Assembly: GCA_010093515.1 (NCBI GenBank)
Contig: MU001686.1
Coordinates: 1-64,000, forward strand
DNA: 64,000 nt
DNA from: Lineolata rhizophorae
Lineage: Eukaryota; Ascomycota; Dothideomycetes; Lineolatales; Lineolataceae
Reading direction: 5' to 3'
Numbering within the stretch: position 1 is the first letter of the stretch; each line of letters begins with the position of its first letter. A program made the position numbers and the translations under genes. A model generated the notes under the pieces. The model had not been told where the DNA came from. It did not search any database and saw only the letters and a program-made list of their open reading frames with translations. Of the stretch, positions 11,892-22,992 are shown one piece after another.

Positions 11892-14098
11892 CTAGTCCTC
11901 CATAACCGCCGCAAACTTGTCCGTCATCTTCTGCATTAGCCCTTCATACTTCTTGCCGACGGCCTCCTCGCCGTCGCTGGGGAGTTCGAACTTCATGCTA
12001 CGCAACTGCGTCTGGATGTCGGACGTGGCCTCGCGAATCTTGGCCCAAGAGATGCCTTGCGCCACTGCCTTCTGCGACTCGTCATGGAACGTCATCATAG
12101 CCTTCATCATCCATTCTGTCTTCCACAGTGGGCAGTATTGATCGTAGTCGCTGTACCCGTTCTGCTGCAGGAAGTCCTCCTTAATCAGCGACGCCACATC
12201 CAGCGTGATCTTGTCCGGATCGCCGAGCGCGGACTTGCCGACCAGCTGCACCACTTGATCAAGATCTTCCGAGTTGGAGAGTAGCTCCCTAATGCGGTCA
12301 CGGAACTTGGGAAAGTCGGGGTTGTTCTGCGAGTAGTACTTATCCAGCGGGCCCGTGTACTTGCTGTAGCTGATGGACGTGTTGATGGACGGGAAGTGCT
12401 TGCGCTGAGCCAGCTTCTTGTCCAAGCCCCAGAAGACCTGCACGATACCAAGAGTAGAGCTAGTGACTGGGTCGGAGAAGTCACCGCCGGGAGGACTGAC
12501 GGCGCCAACGATGCTGACACTGCCTTTCCTGTCGGGGCTGCCCAAGGCGGTGACGCGACCGGCACGCTCGTAGAAAGAGGCTAGCTTTGCACCCAGATAA
12601 GCAGGAAACCCTTGGTCTGCAGGCATCTCCCCCAGGCGTCCCGAAATCTCACGCAGCGCCTCTGCCCACCGCGACGACGAATCTGCCATCATCGCCACGT
12701 CCTTGCCCTGGTCGCGGAAGTATTCGGCCACTGTGATACCGGTGTAGATAGACGCCTCACGAGCGGCGACGGGCATGTTGGACGTGTTGGCAATCAGGGT
12801 CGTCCGCTTCATAATAGGCTCCTTACGCCCACCAACGTCAATAGTAAGCTGTGTGGTGTTAGTCTAGTTTGGTCTGGCAGATGGTTCCAGCTTGCACTTG
12901 CCTCGGGAAAATCCATCAACACTTCCGCCATCTCGTTGCCACGCTCGCCACAGCCGACGTAGACGATGATGTCGCTGTTGGAGAACTTGGACACGGACTG
13001 GCTGATAACGGTCTTGCCGCATCCAAAGGCGCCGGGAATGCAAACGGTTCCACCTTGCACACTAGGGAAGAGAGAATCAAGCACACGCTGCCCAACGACG
13101 AAGGGTGAGTCCGACGACAGCTTCTCGGTCACAGGACGCGGCGCTCGGACAGGCCAGTTGTGCATCATTGAAAATTCCGTCTTCTTGCCGTCGAATTCTA
13201 CCTCCAAAACCTTCTCATCCACAGTGTAGCTACCCTTCTCCGCGATGTGGGTAATGGTGCCGCGAGCTCTCGGTGGCAGCAGGATGCGGTGCTCGTTCAG
13301 AAGGGTATTCTCGAAGACTGTGCCGAACATGTCGCCCCCCGTTATATGGTCTCCAACCTTGAGCTTTCCAGGGGTGAAGTCCCACTTGATCGAACGATCG
13401 AGCGAAGGCACGTCAATGCCGCGAGGGATGTAGATGCTCTTGGCGACGTCTGAAATAGAACGAAGAGGCCGTTGAATACCGTCGTAGATAGTCTCCATCA
13501 GACCGGGACCCAGCTCGACTGACAGCGGCTTGCCAGATCGGAGCACAGGGTCGCCGACCTTAACACCAGCTACAATTTACCAGTTGTCAGAAGGAGATCA
13601 ATGTAAGGAGTTTAAAGGGACATCGCACCAGTCTCCTCGTACACCTGGATAGTGGCCCTGTCCGCCTCGATACGGATGACTTCCCCGACCAGGTTATCAT
13701 GGCCGACACGGACCTGTACGAGGCACAGCTCATTAGCAAATTTTGGCAGACAGTACTGAAAGCTGGGGAACCACTCACAAGCTCGTACATGGCACAGCCA
13801 ATCATGTTCTCGGCCACAATGACAGGGCTTCACTACCGTTAGCGCGACGAAGCTCCAACTTCGAGAAAAGCCTTGAGCATCACCTACCCGGACACGGAGA
13901 AGACTGAGCCTGCAGTGAAGACGTCAGTCAGCATCGGAAGCTAGAGACCTGCATATGAAACGAAGCATGTAGTTGTATAGGCATACCATAGTGCTCCTCG
14001 GCAGCTTCCTTCGTCTTCCGGTCCTGCGCATGTCGATGGGTTATCAGCGTCTTGATGCCTAGCGACGGACAGCTCCGGCCAATGCTTACCGGAGCCAT
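11892..14098 (-). CDS. vma1: V-type H+-ATPase catalytic subunit A
   Basis: Seven exons on the minus strand: 14098-14090, 14023-13987, 13909-13888, 13827-13779, 13713-13629, 13569-12902, 12848-11892, 608 aa. The P-loop GAFGCGKT is at residues 247-254; [45 protein letters not shown]-type catalytic and C-terminal blocks follow in order. It is the ATP-hydrolysing subunit of the V1 sector, which acidifies the vacuole. The S. cerevisiae gene carries an intein at [12 protein letters not shown]; here that site is uninterrupted. The last intron (12901-12849) starts with GC, not GT. The first coding exon is 9 nt (Met-Ala-Pro) and the third 22 nt. Acceptors at 13910 and 13828 were chosen over nearer AGs because only they keep the conserved frame. 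Confidence 0.95.
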
Positions 14099-14684
14099 TG
14101 CGGGAGAGTGCGGGGATTCACTGGGCGCTACGGGCGAGCTCAACGCAGAATCAGAGATGGTGCCGGAAGAAAAGGCGGGCGACGGAGGGAGCGAGAGGTG
14201 GATGGCAGAGTCGGAGAGGCGCTGCGGGCTGGAGCGAGGTTGAGGGCGCGGCGATTGCCGAGAACGGCGGCGGTCGCGGGGAGCAGGCGCCGAGTGGGTC
14301 TTGGAGATGAGGTCGAGCAGCGACGGGCGGGCGGACAGGCGCGGGCGCAGTCCAAGCATGCAACCGTGGCAGGCACTGCGGAGCGCGCTGGATGCCGGAC
14401 CGTGGTGGCGAGGCGGGCGCGAGTTGCTCTGGGGGGAAGCTGCTCCTGCTGTGTCGCGGGCGGGGCGGTGGAGAGCTGCGATAAGTGCAGGCAGGTGCCT
14501 GTGGCTGGTTGCTTCTGTCTGCCAAGCTCCGATCCCGAGCGGCTGGGTTGTCCCGTGCGCCACTCCCCATGGCTCTAATCACGTGCAACGCGCGGCTCGA
14601 ATCTCTCGTCCAATCCTGTTTCATCTCTCCCCGTCTCGAAGTTTCAACCCGCCCTTCTCATATTTGCGTGCCTCCAACCATTCC
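14099..14684. other. vma1 upstream region
   Basis: vma1 promoter and leader, very GC-rich between 14.1 and 14.5 kb, and the 3' flank of the YteR-like gene. A CACGTG E-box lies at 14580-14585. No gene seen. Confidence 0.5.
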
Positions 14685-15874
14685 TTAGCTATTTCCGCCC
14701 CCGTTTCTGCTCCAGTCCCGGTAGGCCGCGTAAAGCAACACCACGAACGACTGTCCCTCTGGACTCCCGGTCATTAGCGGCTCACGCAACAGGTGGTCCA
14801 GCGGCTGCACTGCTGGTGCCGCAATTCCCGTTGCGGCATCCACATGCCTTTCCACCGCCGCTCGCTTTGAGTGAGCCCACGCCAAATATCCGTCCCAACT
14901 GCCATCTCCGTACGGCTCTGGCTCCAACACCGCTACTCGATATACAACACTCGCTAACAAAGCTGTTCCAGATACCTCTCCAAACCAGGACTCATCCCCG
15001 AGGTAGTTACGCAGGAGCCCATCGCCACTGCCGTCATCCGTACGCATCGCTCCGTCAATGATCTCTTGGATGTAACAGACCAGCATCTGTTGTTCCTCCT
15101 TCCAGGCTGCTGTCGGTTTCCACTTCTTCATTGTGGCCAGCACTCGAGCCATACCAGCGGCCGCCCATCCATTTGACGTGCTCCAGTAGCCCAGATCCTT
15201 TTTCTCCGGTCCAACAATGTGATGCCAAAGCCCTCTTTCTTTGCCCAGCGATCCAGTTGACAGGACCTCGTGATAAAGCATGCATTGGTCGATCGCCTCG
15301 CGCATGTACCTCATTTCGTTTGAGACGATGGCGTAATAAGCGAGAAAAGGCGGAACCATATACCTACCGCGCTTTAGTTCAATTTCCTAAGCGTCCGCAG
15401 TACTTACCCGAAATCCGCCCATAGTTCTGCTACGGCCTTGCGATGGCTTATTGCGCCGTTTTGCCATCTTGGCGCCGAGTCCAACAAATGCTTCGCTTGT
15501 CGCCATGCTGCCTTGACGTATTCCGGGTCGGATTGGCCTATTAAAACCGCTGAGACTCCAAGAGCGGCTGGATCGCCGGTGGCATGTTCGTCACGTATCA
15601 GAGTTCCGGCGTCCAGGAGGATGTGAGGCTTTGCATACGACAGGCTTTCCGTCTCTTCGAGGGGGGTATATGGAACCTTGTCCGCGGGGAATGGCTCGTC
15701 TCCGAAAACGGACAGGTGCGGATCGTACAATTCAAGAAGAGCTTCCGCAGCTGTGCCATGCTCCCAGCTGTGAGAAGCTAGAACTTTGGCCTGCTCCGCA
15801 ATTCTTGATGTATTGAGCTCTGCTCTGGATTGCCCGGCTTCCCAGCGCCGCCGATTTCCGTTTTCTGTTCGCAT
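14685..15874 (-). CDS. six-hairpin glycoside hydrolase, YteR/GH105-like
   Basis: Two exons on the minus strand: 15874-15408 and 15363-14685, 381 aa; a 44-nt intron (donor GTAAGT) keeps phase and joins LWADFG to YMVPPFLAYYA. Conserved blocks are ISHRKAVAELWADF, GLWHHIVG, YWSTSNGWAAAGMARVL and GEVSGTALLASVVYR, typical of fungal proteins annotated as cell-wall glycosyl hydrolase YteR, of the alpha/alpha six-hairpin fold used by unsaturated rhamnogalacturonyl hydrolases. Substrate specificity cannot be deduced. Upstream of my start the frame stays open through a very hydrophobic stretch (IFLIIGIVSGLLCAKFY) with no ATG, so a membrane-anchor exon may be missed; an acceptor-like TATAG lies at about 15910. 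It diverges from an oxygenase gene. Confidence 0.78.
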
Positions 15875-16472
15875 GTAGAACTTTGCGCAGAGGAGGCCAC
15901 TGACGATTCCTATAATTAGGAATATCGAAGAAATATGTCACAATGAGATAAAGGCTATTCCTGGAAAGTTAGCACTGGCCGTACCATGAATTTATCAAGC
16001 TAGGTTCGCCCACAGTGCCAGTAACTTTGAAGAGAGAGCCGGAAATACGGCGTAACTTCGCCAGAAATTCTTTCTCCCGTAGATATAAATGCCAGGACAA
16101 ATAGTTTAACGTTACTTAAATTGAAAGTAACAACTAAAATTTTTAAAGTGAAGATTAACCATATCTTTGAACGTTTTTAAGCGTCTTGTTAGACCTGTTG
16201 CGGGGCATTTCGTTGCCGATTGCTCTAGGGCACGTCACTCCGCATTCCCCCCACTTCCAAAGGAGCAAGGATACCCGAGGCGCATTGCAAGAGACATGCG
16301 ACAAAGAAACTAGGTGCCAGACATAGTGCAGCAGAGTGGGCCCTTGTCTTATCTATCAAGAGCTTGAAACAGGTCGAATAATTCTCTTCGTTCATCAAAG
16401 GCACTCCATTAAGCTCATGTCTCTTGCATTGTCTCGCCCATAGACGGTCTCCGTTTCTTAAACGCAGCGCCA
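15875..16472. other. shared divergent promoter region
   Basis: 598-bp spacer between the 5' ends of the YteR-like hydrolase and the 2OG oxygenase. AT-rich at 16.0-16.2 kb. Possibly includes an unresolved first exon of the hydrolase near 15.91-16.0 kb. Confidence 0.5.
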
Positions 16473-17805
16473 ATGGGTCCGCGCAAGGACGATACAACAT
16501 TCAATGAAGCAAGGGCTGGCGCGCAAGCTTACCTAGATGCCCGGCTGACCAAACCAAAAGACGCTCCGTCTAGAAAGCCGTTTCGAATACCAGTCATCGA
16601 CCTGGCACCATCTTTCTCTACCGACCGTGATGCTCGAAAATCCGTCGCAGCCAAAATCAGAGACGCTTGCGAAGGCAGCGGGTTCTTTTATATTACGTCT
16701 CACGGAGTTCCTTTAGCAACAATCGACTCAATTATCCGTCTTGCAGAACGCTTCTTCAAAGAACTGACGCCGGAGCAGAAGAAGGCGATGCACATGAGCA
16801 CGAACAATCTGCATCGAGGTTATGAAGATTCCGCGTATACGAGTATCAATGGCGACGTCGAAACAAAGGAAGGCTTCAACTGGGGCTACGAAGAAATGCT
16901 TGACCCGACTGGTGGAGATGGTCTGTACTGCGATTTAGATGGAAGCAAAGGAGGCTCGAACGTATGGCCGTCGGAGAAAGACCTCCCTGGGTTCGTGGAT
17001 GTTATAAAGGACTACTACGGCAGGGTAAGAACTGTCTACGGCAGAGATATCTAGATTATCCACTTACATCAACAGACGCTCCAGCTCGCTCGTCACCTGT
17101 TCCGGCTATTTGCTCTTGCCCTTGACCTTCCAGGAGACTACTTTGACAGCATGACAACGCACCCTGGCGGGATTTCACGACTGCTGTACTACCCCCCCAG
17201 CAAGACCCCAAAGCCTTTGTCGGCCGAGAATACAGAGGAAGAGATAGGATTGGGAGCGCATTCAGATTACGAATGTTTCACGTAAGTATGAGCTAGAGAA
17301 GTATCCCTGACACCTTCTGCTAACTATCTACTTTTTGTTTTCTTCATTTCTGAGGTTGTTGCTCTCGTCATCATCTCCCGGGTTAGAGATATTATCCCCT
17401 GATGGTTACTGGACAGAGGCTCCGCCTTTGGAGGGCAGCTATATCGTCAACATCGCCGACTTTATGATGCGATGGACGAATGATCGGTTCAAAAGTACTG
17501 TCCATAGGGTCGTCAACAGGTGCGTTGGATGATGAGTGCGCGCTGAAAGTGATACTAAAGACTGCTGGGTGATAGGACAAAGGACGAACGCTACAGCGTT
17601 CCGTTTTTCTTTAGCATCAATTATGACCAAACTGTTGAGGTAAGCTAGTGAAGATTTTGCTGGATAAGAACTAACAATACAATGGTGCTAATATCACTTC
17701 CAGACCCTCCCAAGTTGCATTTCTGACGAGCGTCCGTCAAAGTACCCGCCGATAAAAGCCGGCGAGTATATCCTTGAGCGACTCAATAGTTCTCTTCAGT
17801 ATTAA
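16473..17805 (+). CDS. 2-oxoglutarate/Fe(II) dioxygenase, isopenicillin N synthase-like
   Basis: Five exons: 16473-17024, 17076-17281, 17355-17519, 17576-17639, 17704-17805, 362 aa. All introns are GT-AG, 51-73 nt, in phase. The N-terminal DIOX_N domain has IPVIDLAPSF and GFFYITSHGVP. The Fe(II) ligands are His246 and Asp248 (AHSDYE) and His303 (VHRVVNR). Arg313 and Ser315 (RYSVPFFF) are the usual 2-oxoglutarate carboxylate binders. All catalytic residues are present, so it should be active; soluble members of this family oxidise diverse small molecules and the substrate here is unknown. No oxidase or synthase cluster surrounds it. The intron 3 acceptor could be an AG slightly upstream, but that breaks phase. 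Confidence 0.88.
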
Positions 17806-18918
17806 CGTCGCCGTTCCATCTGGCTTTTCAAGTTGTATAAGATTCTCAATTTGTTAATGTGCCGGACGCAACGATGAACGAAAGCCAGTGTCATCTGAGA
17901 CCGCCCAATAATGTGCGGTTACAGAAGAATAGTATAGTGCTATCTACGAATCACCTCAACACTCCGTTATGGGCTAGAAGGTATTCCTTAAAATAGGTTT
18001 GCTCCTACAGCCCAAGAAGTGAACATGAAGTTACAGTGCTTGGTTTGATTTTACGAGGATGATCCTCAAAATTTCGGCGTGTTCTAAGAACCATTCCATT
18101 CGTGTGGCAGGCAGGATATTCCAGAATCAAACAACCCTTAATCGCGACTCGCAAACTGGACATTTCCACACAGGCAATGTTTCGCATGACAAATTTGTTT
18201 GACTTCAAACCTCCATCTATTGGCAGTTCATATTGCTCTTGCCGCCCGAAAACCTTCTCGATATGGCATAGGAGCTGTGGACATCAGATTGAAAGAATTG
18301 ATTTTCAGCCCCGATATGCACGCCAAGAAGCACCATGGACTCTCGGCGCTTTCTTTTCTGCTGCTAAGGCCTTTTAGAGAAAGGTGTTCGAGTGATTACG
18401 ACGTGAGAACAATTGTAGATGCGACAAGGCACGCTGAGGCAACCGTAGAGCTCAGCGTATCAGAGGCCGACACTCCGGAACGTGCTCGGTAGCGTGTTTT
18501 GACTTTCCACATTTCCTACTTTTTGTATATCTCCCTCCCTGATGTGATTTCAAAGAAAATGAGCGGCTAACTGGAGTTTGATTGAATGCTCAACTGGCGG
18601 TCTAGTTTAATTATAATCCTAAGTAAAGACGAAGCTTAACTACGTATTGACCATGAACACATAAGCTAAGCGTTCTTAGCTTCCGACCCGAGAACGCGTT
18701 CACATCCCAAATCCGGTTCCCTGCCGCACTGACGCCGCGCAACTACAACCCGGTTCCATGTTCGACTTGCTGCACCAGACCCTTGCAAGCGCCTAGAACA
18801 CCCTGCAGATATATGTAGTCCAAGCAACCTGACATGCGTGCCGGCTGACACAGAGAAACACTTTCTTCAGCCCTCCGGTCTTCTAGAACTTCGACGCAAC
18901 TTCCCCTTTCGCTTTAGC
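17806..18918. other. convergent spacer, no gene supported
   Basis: 1.1 kb between the convergent oxygenase and mcm5 3' ends. A 97-codon plus-strand frame at 18199-18492 looks faintly protein-like but shows no known motif and begins without a clear context. AT-rich at 18.5-18.65 kb. Confidence 0.45.
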
Positions 18919-21259
18919 TCAGATGCCACTGCGGTACACCTGAACGCCGCCGTGGCGGATTTGAACTGTTTCTCGGCGCTGCAGGACTAGCAGGGCCCGG
19001 TTGAGAGCCTGCTCGCTGTAGCCTCGCCCGTCCACAAATTCCCGCTTGAGCGTGGCTAGACTAGTGCTCCAACCAACGGGAAGGCGGCGTCGGAGCTCTT
19101 CCTCAACCTTATTGACCTCTTCCATCAGCTCGCGGCTGGCTTGACCCTCGCCCTGATTGACTGCGTCCATAGTGGATGCCAAGAAAAGGCGTATCGCTTC
19201 GTCGACGTGCTCCTCCGCGGCAATTGGCGAGAGCGTCAATTTTGCAAGCGCCTCAGTTATGCGGACAATAGCTTCGAGCTGGCGCACGGTAATTGGAATC
19301 GAAGAGCGGGCGTTTGCAGACAATTCGGCTGCATGCACCTGTCGCCTGATATTTACGAAGTGAGAGGACAACTTCTCAGCTGCTTCCGGTGATAGGCGAG
19401 GCGCGCATTTCCTGCGGGAGATGTTAGACATACGGCGCAATTCGGGGTGCTCATACGGTAAACGGGTCGTACTGTTTACAGTAACTGATGTAGCGCTTCA
19501 TCTTCTCAATGGGGATCTCTGCCTCGGCCTGCTCCTCAACCCCTCGACCGCCCATGTGTATTCCCATCACGTGTTTTGCGATACGCTCATCTTTCCCGCG
19601 TTCGTGTTCGTCGCGAACAATGAAGATCATGTCAAAGCGTGAAAGGATGGTAGTCTGGAAATCGATGTTTTCGCCAGGCGTTTTCAAATCGTCATATCGT
19701 CCGAAGATAGGGTTCGCTGCAGCCAGGACGGACGTCCTGGAGTTCAGGATTGTCGTGATACCTGCTTTGGCGATGGAGATTGTTTGTTGCTCCATAGCTT
19801 CGTGGATTGCAACACGGTCCTCGTCCCGCATTTTGTCGAATTCGTCAATGCACACTACGCCACCGTCCGCAAGCACCATAGCACCCCCTTCAAGGTAGAA
19901 TTCTCGCGTATTCGCGTCCCTCTGCACAGACGCGGTAAGACCGGCAGCTGACGATCCCTTGCCAGACGTGTAGATCGCAATCGGTGATACCTTTTCGACG
20001 AACTTGAGCAATTGTGACTTCGCCGTGCCTGGGTCTCCGAGAAGGAGAACGTTGATGTCCCCACGCAACTTCATGCCGTCAGGAAGGATTTTTTTCGAGC
20101 CTCCTATTAGGAGGCATGCAATGGCTTTCTTGATGTCTTGATTTCCGTAGATCGAGGGCGCGATACAGTTTGCGAAGACTTCGTACAGGTCTGGCCTGCG
20201 ACTCAGTTCCAAGAATTCCTGTTCCTCTTCTTCACTAAAAAAGGCATTGCCTTTCATAGTGTGATCAACGTCGCTCTGGATCCCGACCGCCTTCACGTAA
20301 GGGTTCCTGATGGCCACCGCACCAGCCTGCGAATTCTTCGAACCTTTGGCCTGGTAGATGGAGAAGATTCCCATTATCGTACACCTAGTTCCCGGCACAA
20401 CCTTGTTGGTCAAGTATTTGTCGGCGGAGATCAAAATGTGGCGGGGCAACTCGCCGACTGGAACTTGATCCGGTGCCTCCTGCAACTTGAGAACTTGCTG
20501 GTCGATGAACTTGCATTTCTCGTGAACGACAAAATACGGGTCAAGTGGGCACTTGTCTCCGTCCCGCATTTCATTCGCAGGTCGAGCGCACCTCCTCGGC
20601 AGGCTGATGGAGGAAAAGCCGCCGGTAACTGCGATATCGTCGGTATGGGAGCAATTTCGACATTGGATGTGCAACGTCGTGGCCTTTGAGCTCAACGTTG
20701 AGGCGCCGATAATGATCCCAGGTATGCGCACAAGAGCAGAGACGTTGTCGGCGGTGAGATCACGAATAGAGATGTTGGCTGCATTTGAATGGAGTAGTAG
20801 TTGGTGTTCGGGCAGCTCGATCTCACGTCGTGTGGGATGCACGATGCGCTTGGTGCAAACTTTGAGAGCGCTTTCAAACTACGCATGCACCATTAGCCAT
20901 CACTTCACTAGGCAGAGATGCCAAAGGCCATACCACAGGAATTATCTCTCCCGGCTCCCTAACCAGCCGGTGGGCCAGATCCTCGTCGTAAGAGATTATA
21001 TGCGCGATATCGATATCACAGTAGTACCGGTGCACAAGCGCGTTCTCCCTAATTTGGTCTCTGTGGGGGTGTTAGAAAAGCCATGCGAGAGCAGTCCTGT
21101 CGCAGGAGCGAACCTGTAGATAAAGACACCGTCCAGGTGGAACTCCATGATGAAGTTGACGAGCTGTTGCAGCATTTGCCGCTTGGTTCGCTGCTCGTCA
21201 TCCTCATCGCGAGCTTGCGAACCAAAGAGATTCAGACTGAACGGAGACTGGCGATCCAT
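18919..21259 (-). CDS. mcm5: MCM5, subunit of the MCM2-7 replicative helicase
   Basis: Four exons on the minus strand: 21259-21114, 21060-20934, 20878-19473, 19411-18919, 723 aa. Introns are GT-AG, 53-61 nt. The N-terminal domain has the zinc-binding CRNCSH...CAR...KCPLDPY pattern. The AAA+ core follows with Walker [10 protein letters not shown], Walker B CIDEFDKM, sensor SVLAAANP and arginine finger SRFDM. The C-terminus is a winged-helix region. The start [12 protein letters not shown] and the [21 protein letters not shown] junctions are typical of MCM5, not of the other MCMs. It acts in the nucleus at origins and forks as the partner of MCM2 at the ring gate. The promoter holds MluI-box motifs. 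Confidence 0.96.
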
Positions 21260-21381
21260 GGCGGGGAATGTGTCCAGACAGTACGAGTTGAGACTTGGTG
21301 GTGTTGGTGATGCGAAAGGAAGACCGTGGAGATGGAGGGGTTGGAAGAAAGCCAACGGTCCAGGGGGGACGACTAGCGCAA

Positions 21382-21414
21382 ACGCGTACCGACGCGTCCT
21401 GGCGCGTTTTCGCG
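21382..21414. promoter_or_regulatory. MluI cell-cycle box cluster (MBF-type) upstream of mcm5
   Basis: Two ACGCGT palindromes at 21382-21387 and 21392-21397, followed by GGCGCGTTTTCGCG at 21401-21414, which resembles E2F/MBF sites. They lie 123-155 bp upstream of the mcm5 ATG. In yeasts MBF (Mbp1-Swi6 and relatives) binds ACGCGT to drive G1/S transcription of replication genes. Function here is inferred. Confidence 0.7.
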
Positions 21415-22322
21415 TAAAGTGGATTTTCGGAGTTACCGGCAGAACAGATGATCCGGCGGTGAACTTCACCAGCCGTAGCCGCCTTCATCTTCGTGCGGAT
21501 CTTCCCCTCCGCTTGTGTGAGAAGCTTGCATGATATGCGCCTATCTGACCCGACTCGCAGTCAATTGCCTCCCGCGGAATAATGAACAATGCTTCTCTGT
21601 ACAGACACGCCCGGGCCGCCCGATCCGGAAGACTGTCGCGTGATAACTACTTATCTTTTTCGAGCATGCGAGGCAGCCAAGTAGGAACAAGGCTAAGCAT
21701 GCGCCCAAGCTGATACGGTGCGGCTTGTTCACTGCATCTTCACGGCGTCCACTGCGCATGCATCTGCATTGACAGCCGCCACTTTTCCCCTCCGAAGTTC
21801 GGCACAACTTGCGGAACTACCCACGTCCCATGATGCCGTCAGAGGTGCCTTGTCGCCTATTCTATGGAGGGCTTCATCTGAAACAGTACCACCCTCGGCC
21901 AGCAAGCGGTAGCCACCCGAGCCGTCGTACGGCCGCTGACTTTTACAGTATTCCTTTCCCAGTGGACCATCGACATCTGTGAACCGACAGCCCATCACGC
22001 CCCGATGCTGCCAGCGACCAATGGTTTGCTTCCGTCAATCTTCACGGACCCGCTTCTGCATGTCAAGACCACTCGTATCAGCGAGATGCTGATGGACCCA
22101 TTGGCGCCACGGGAAGCTCCCGAAGCGCTCGCAAAAAGAAAGCAGCAAGCGGCCATTCTAGGTAGGTGCTCGAAAGGCGGGTCGACGAGAGAATTCCGGC
22201 AGGTCTTAGCGGGACGGTGCTTCGTGACGGCGGGACACAGGACGGCGGCGGCAGGCTGACGGGCGACGGGCAGGCGGGATGTCCACGGAGGTGCCTGCGG
22301 GTCCAATCGCAGAGGCCCGTTC

Positions 22323-22334
22323 GCCCACGTGGGC
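22323..22334. promoter_or_regulatory. GCCCACGTGGGC palindrome, candidate PHO4/NUC-1 site
   Basis: A perfect 12-bp palindrome centred on CACGTG, 660 bp upstream of the phosphate permease start. Pho4 in yeast and NUC-1 in Neurospora bind CACGTG-type sites of phosphate-starvation genes. Distance is long, so the assignment is tentative. Confidence 0.45.
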
Positions 22335-22859
22335 TTGGCATCTCCTCAACCTCCGCCAAGACATCTCCTCCGAGCGTCGGCCCCGGCGAACTGCTTCCGC
22401 AGAGATGCGCCCGACCAGGCCTTCGAGAACGCTGGCCCGAAGCGTTATTGCGCCGCATCTCACAGCTCGCCCTATCAGAGCACGCTGGTCCCGCGGCTGC
22501 GATGGACCCCAACACGGCGCCCTTTCCCGTTGCGGCTACTCAAGCTGCGTCTTCGCTTCGTTCCGAGATTGTCTGCCGCAGGCTCATATCAAGCGGCTGT
22601 GCCTAGACCTACCACGCCTAACCGGTGACGCCTTCGCGAAGCTTAGGCAGGCCAAGCTCGGACCCTTTTAGCTAGGGCATGTCGAACGAGGCTAGGAAAC
22701 ACACGACCACCTCTTCGACCTGCGTGACGATCCAATTTCCTGGGAATCCGTTGGAAATGTGCAGTGCGACCCCATCTTCGGCGTTGTCCGTGCTAGCTTG
22801 TCAATGGAGCCCAGCCCTGTTGCCATCCTATCGTGAAAAATTTGTTCTATTAGGGTAGA

Positions 22860-22866
22860 TATAAAA
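22860..22866 (+). promoter_or_regulatory. TATA box of the phosphate permease gene
   Basis: TATAAAA, 127 bp upstream of the start codon and followed by a CT-rich leader typical of strongly inducible fungal promoters. Confidence 0.65.
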
Positions 22867-22992
22867 GCACCATGTTCCGCCGTCCTGGTACTGTTCTTCT
22901 TTTAGTCTTCTGCAAGGACGAGAGCAGACAACCCTCCCTCCCCCACTGCTCCTCCCCATACCCCTGCGCAGCCTCTCTTTACCCTACCCAAG

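Larger units (their letters stand above)
21260..22992. other. divergent promoter region between mcm5 and the phosphate permease
   Basis: 1.7 kb without a convincing gene; frames at 21.7-22.6 kb on both strands lack motifs. It carries candidate sites for both neighbours, listed separately: MluI boxes near mcm5, and a CACGTG palindrome and TATA box on the permease side. Confidence 0.55.

Noticed and set aside
18199-18492. 97-codon plus-strand frame between the oxygenase and mcm5
   Set aside because: No motif, no intron signals, no start context; kept as spacer.
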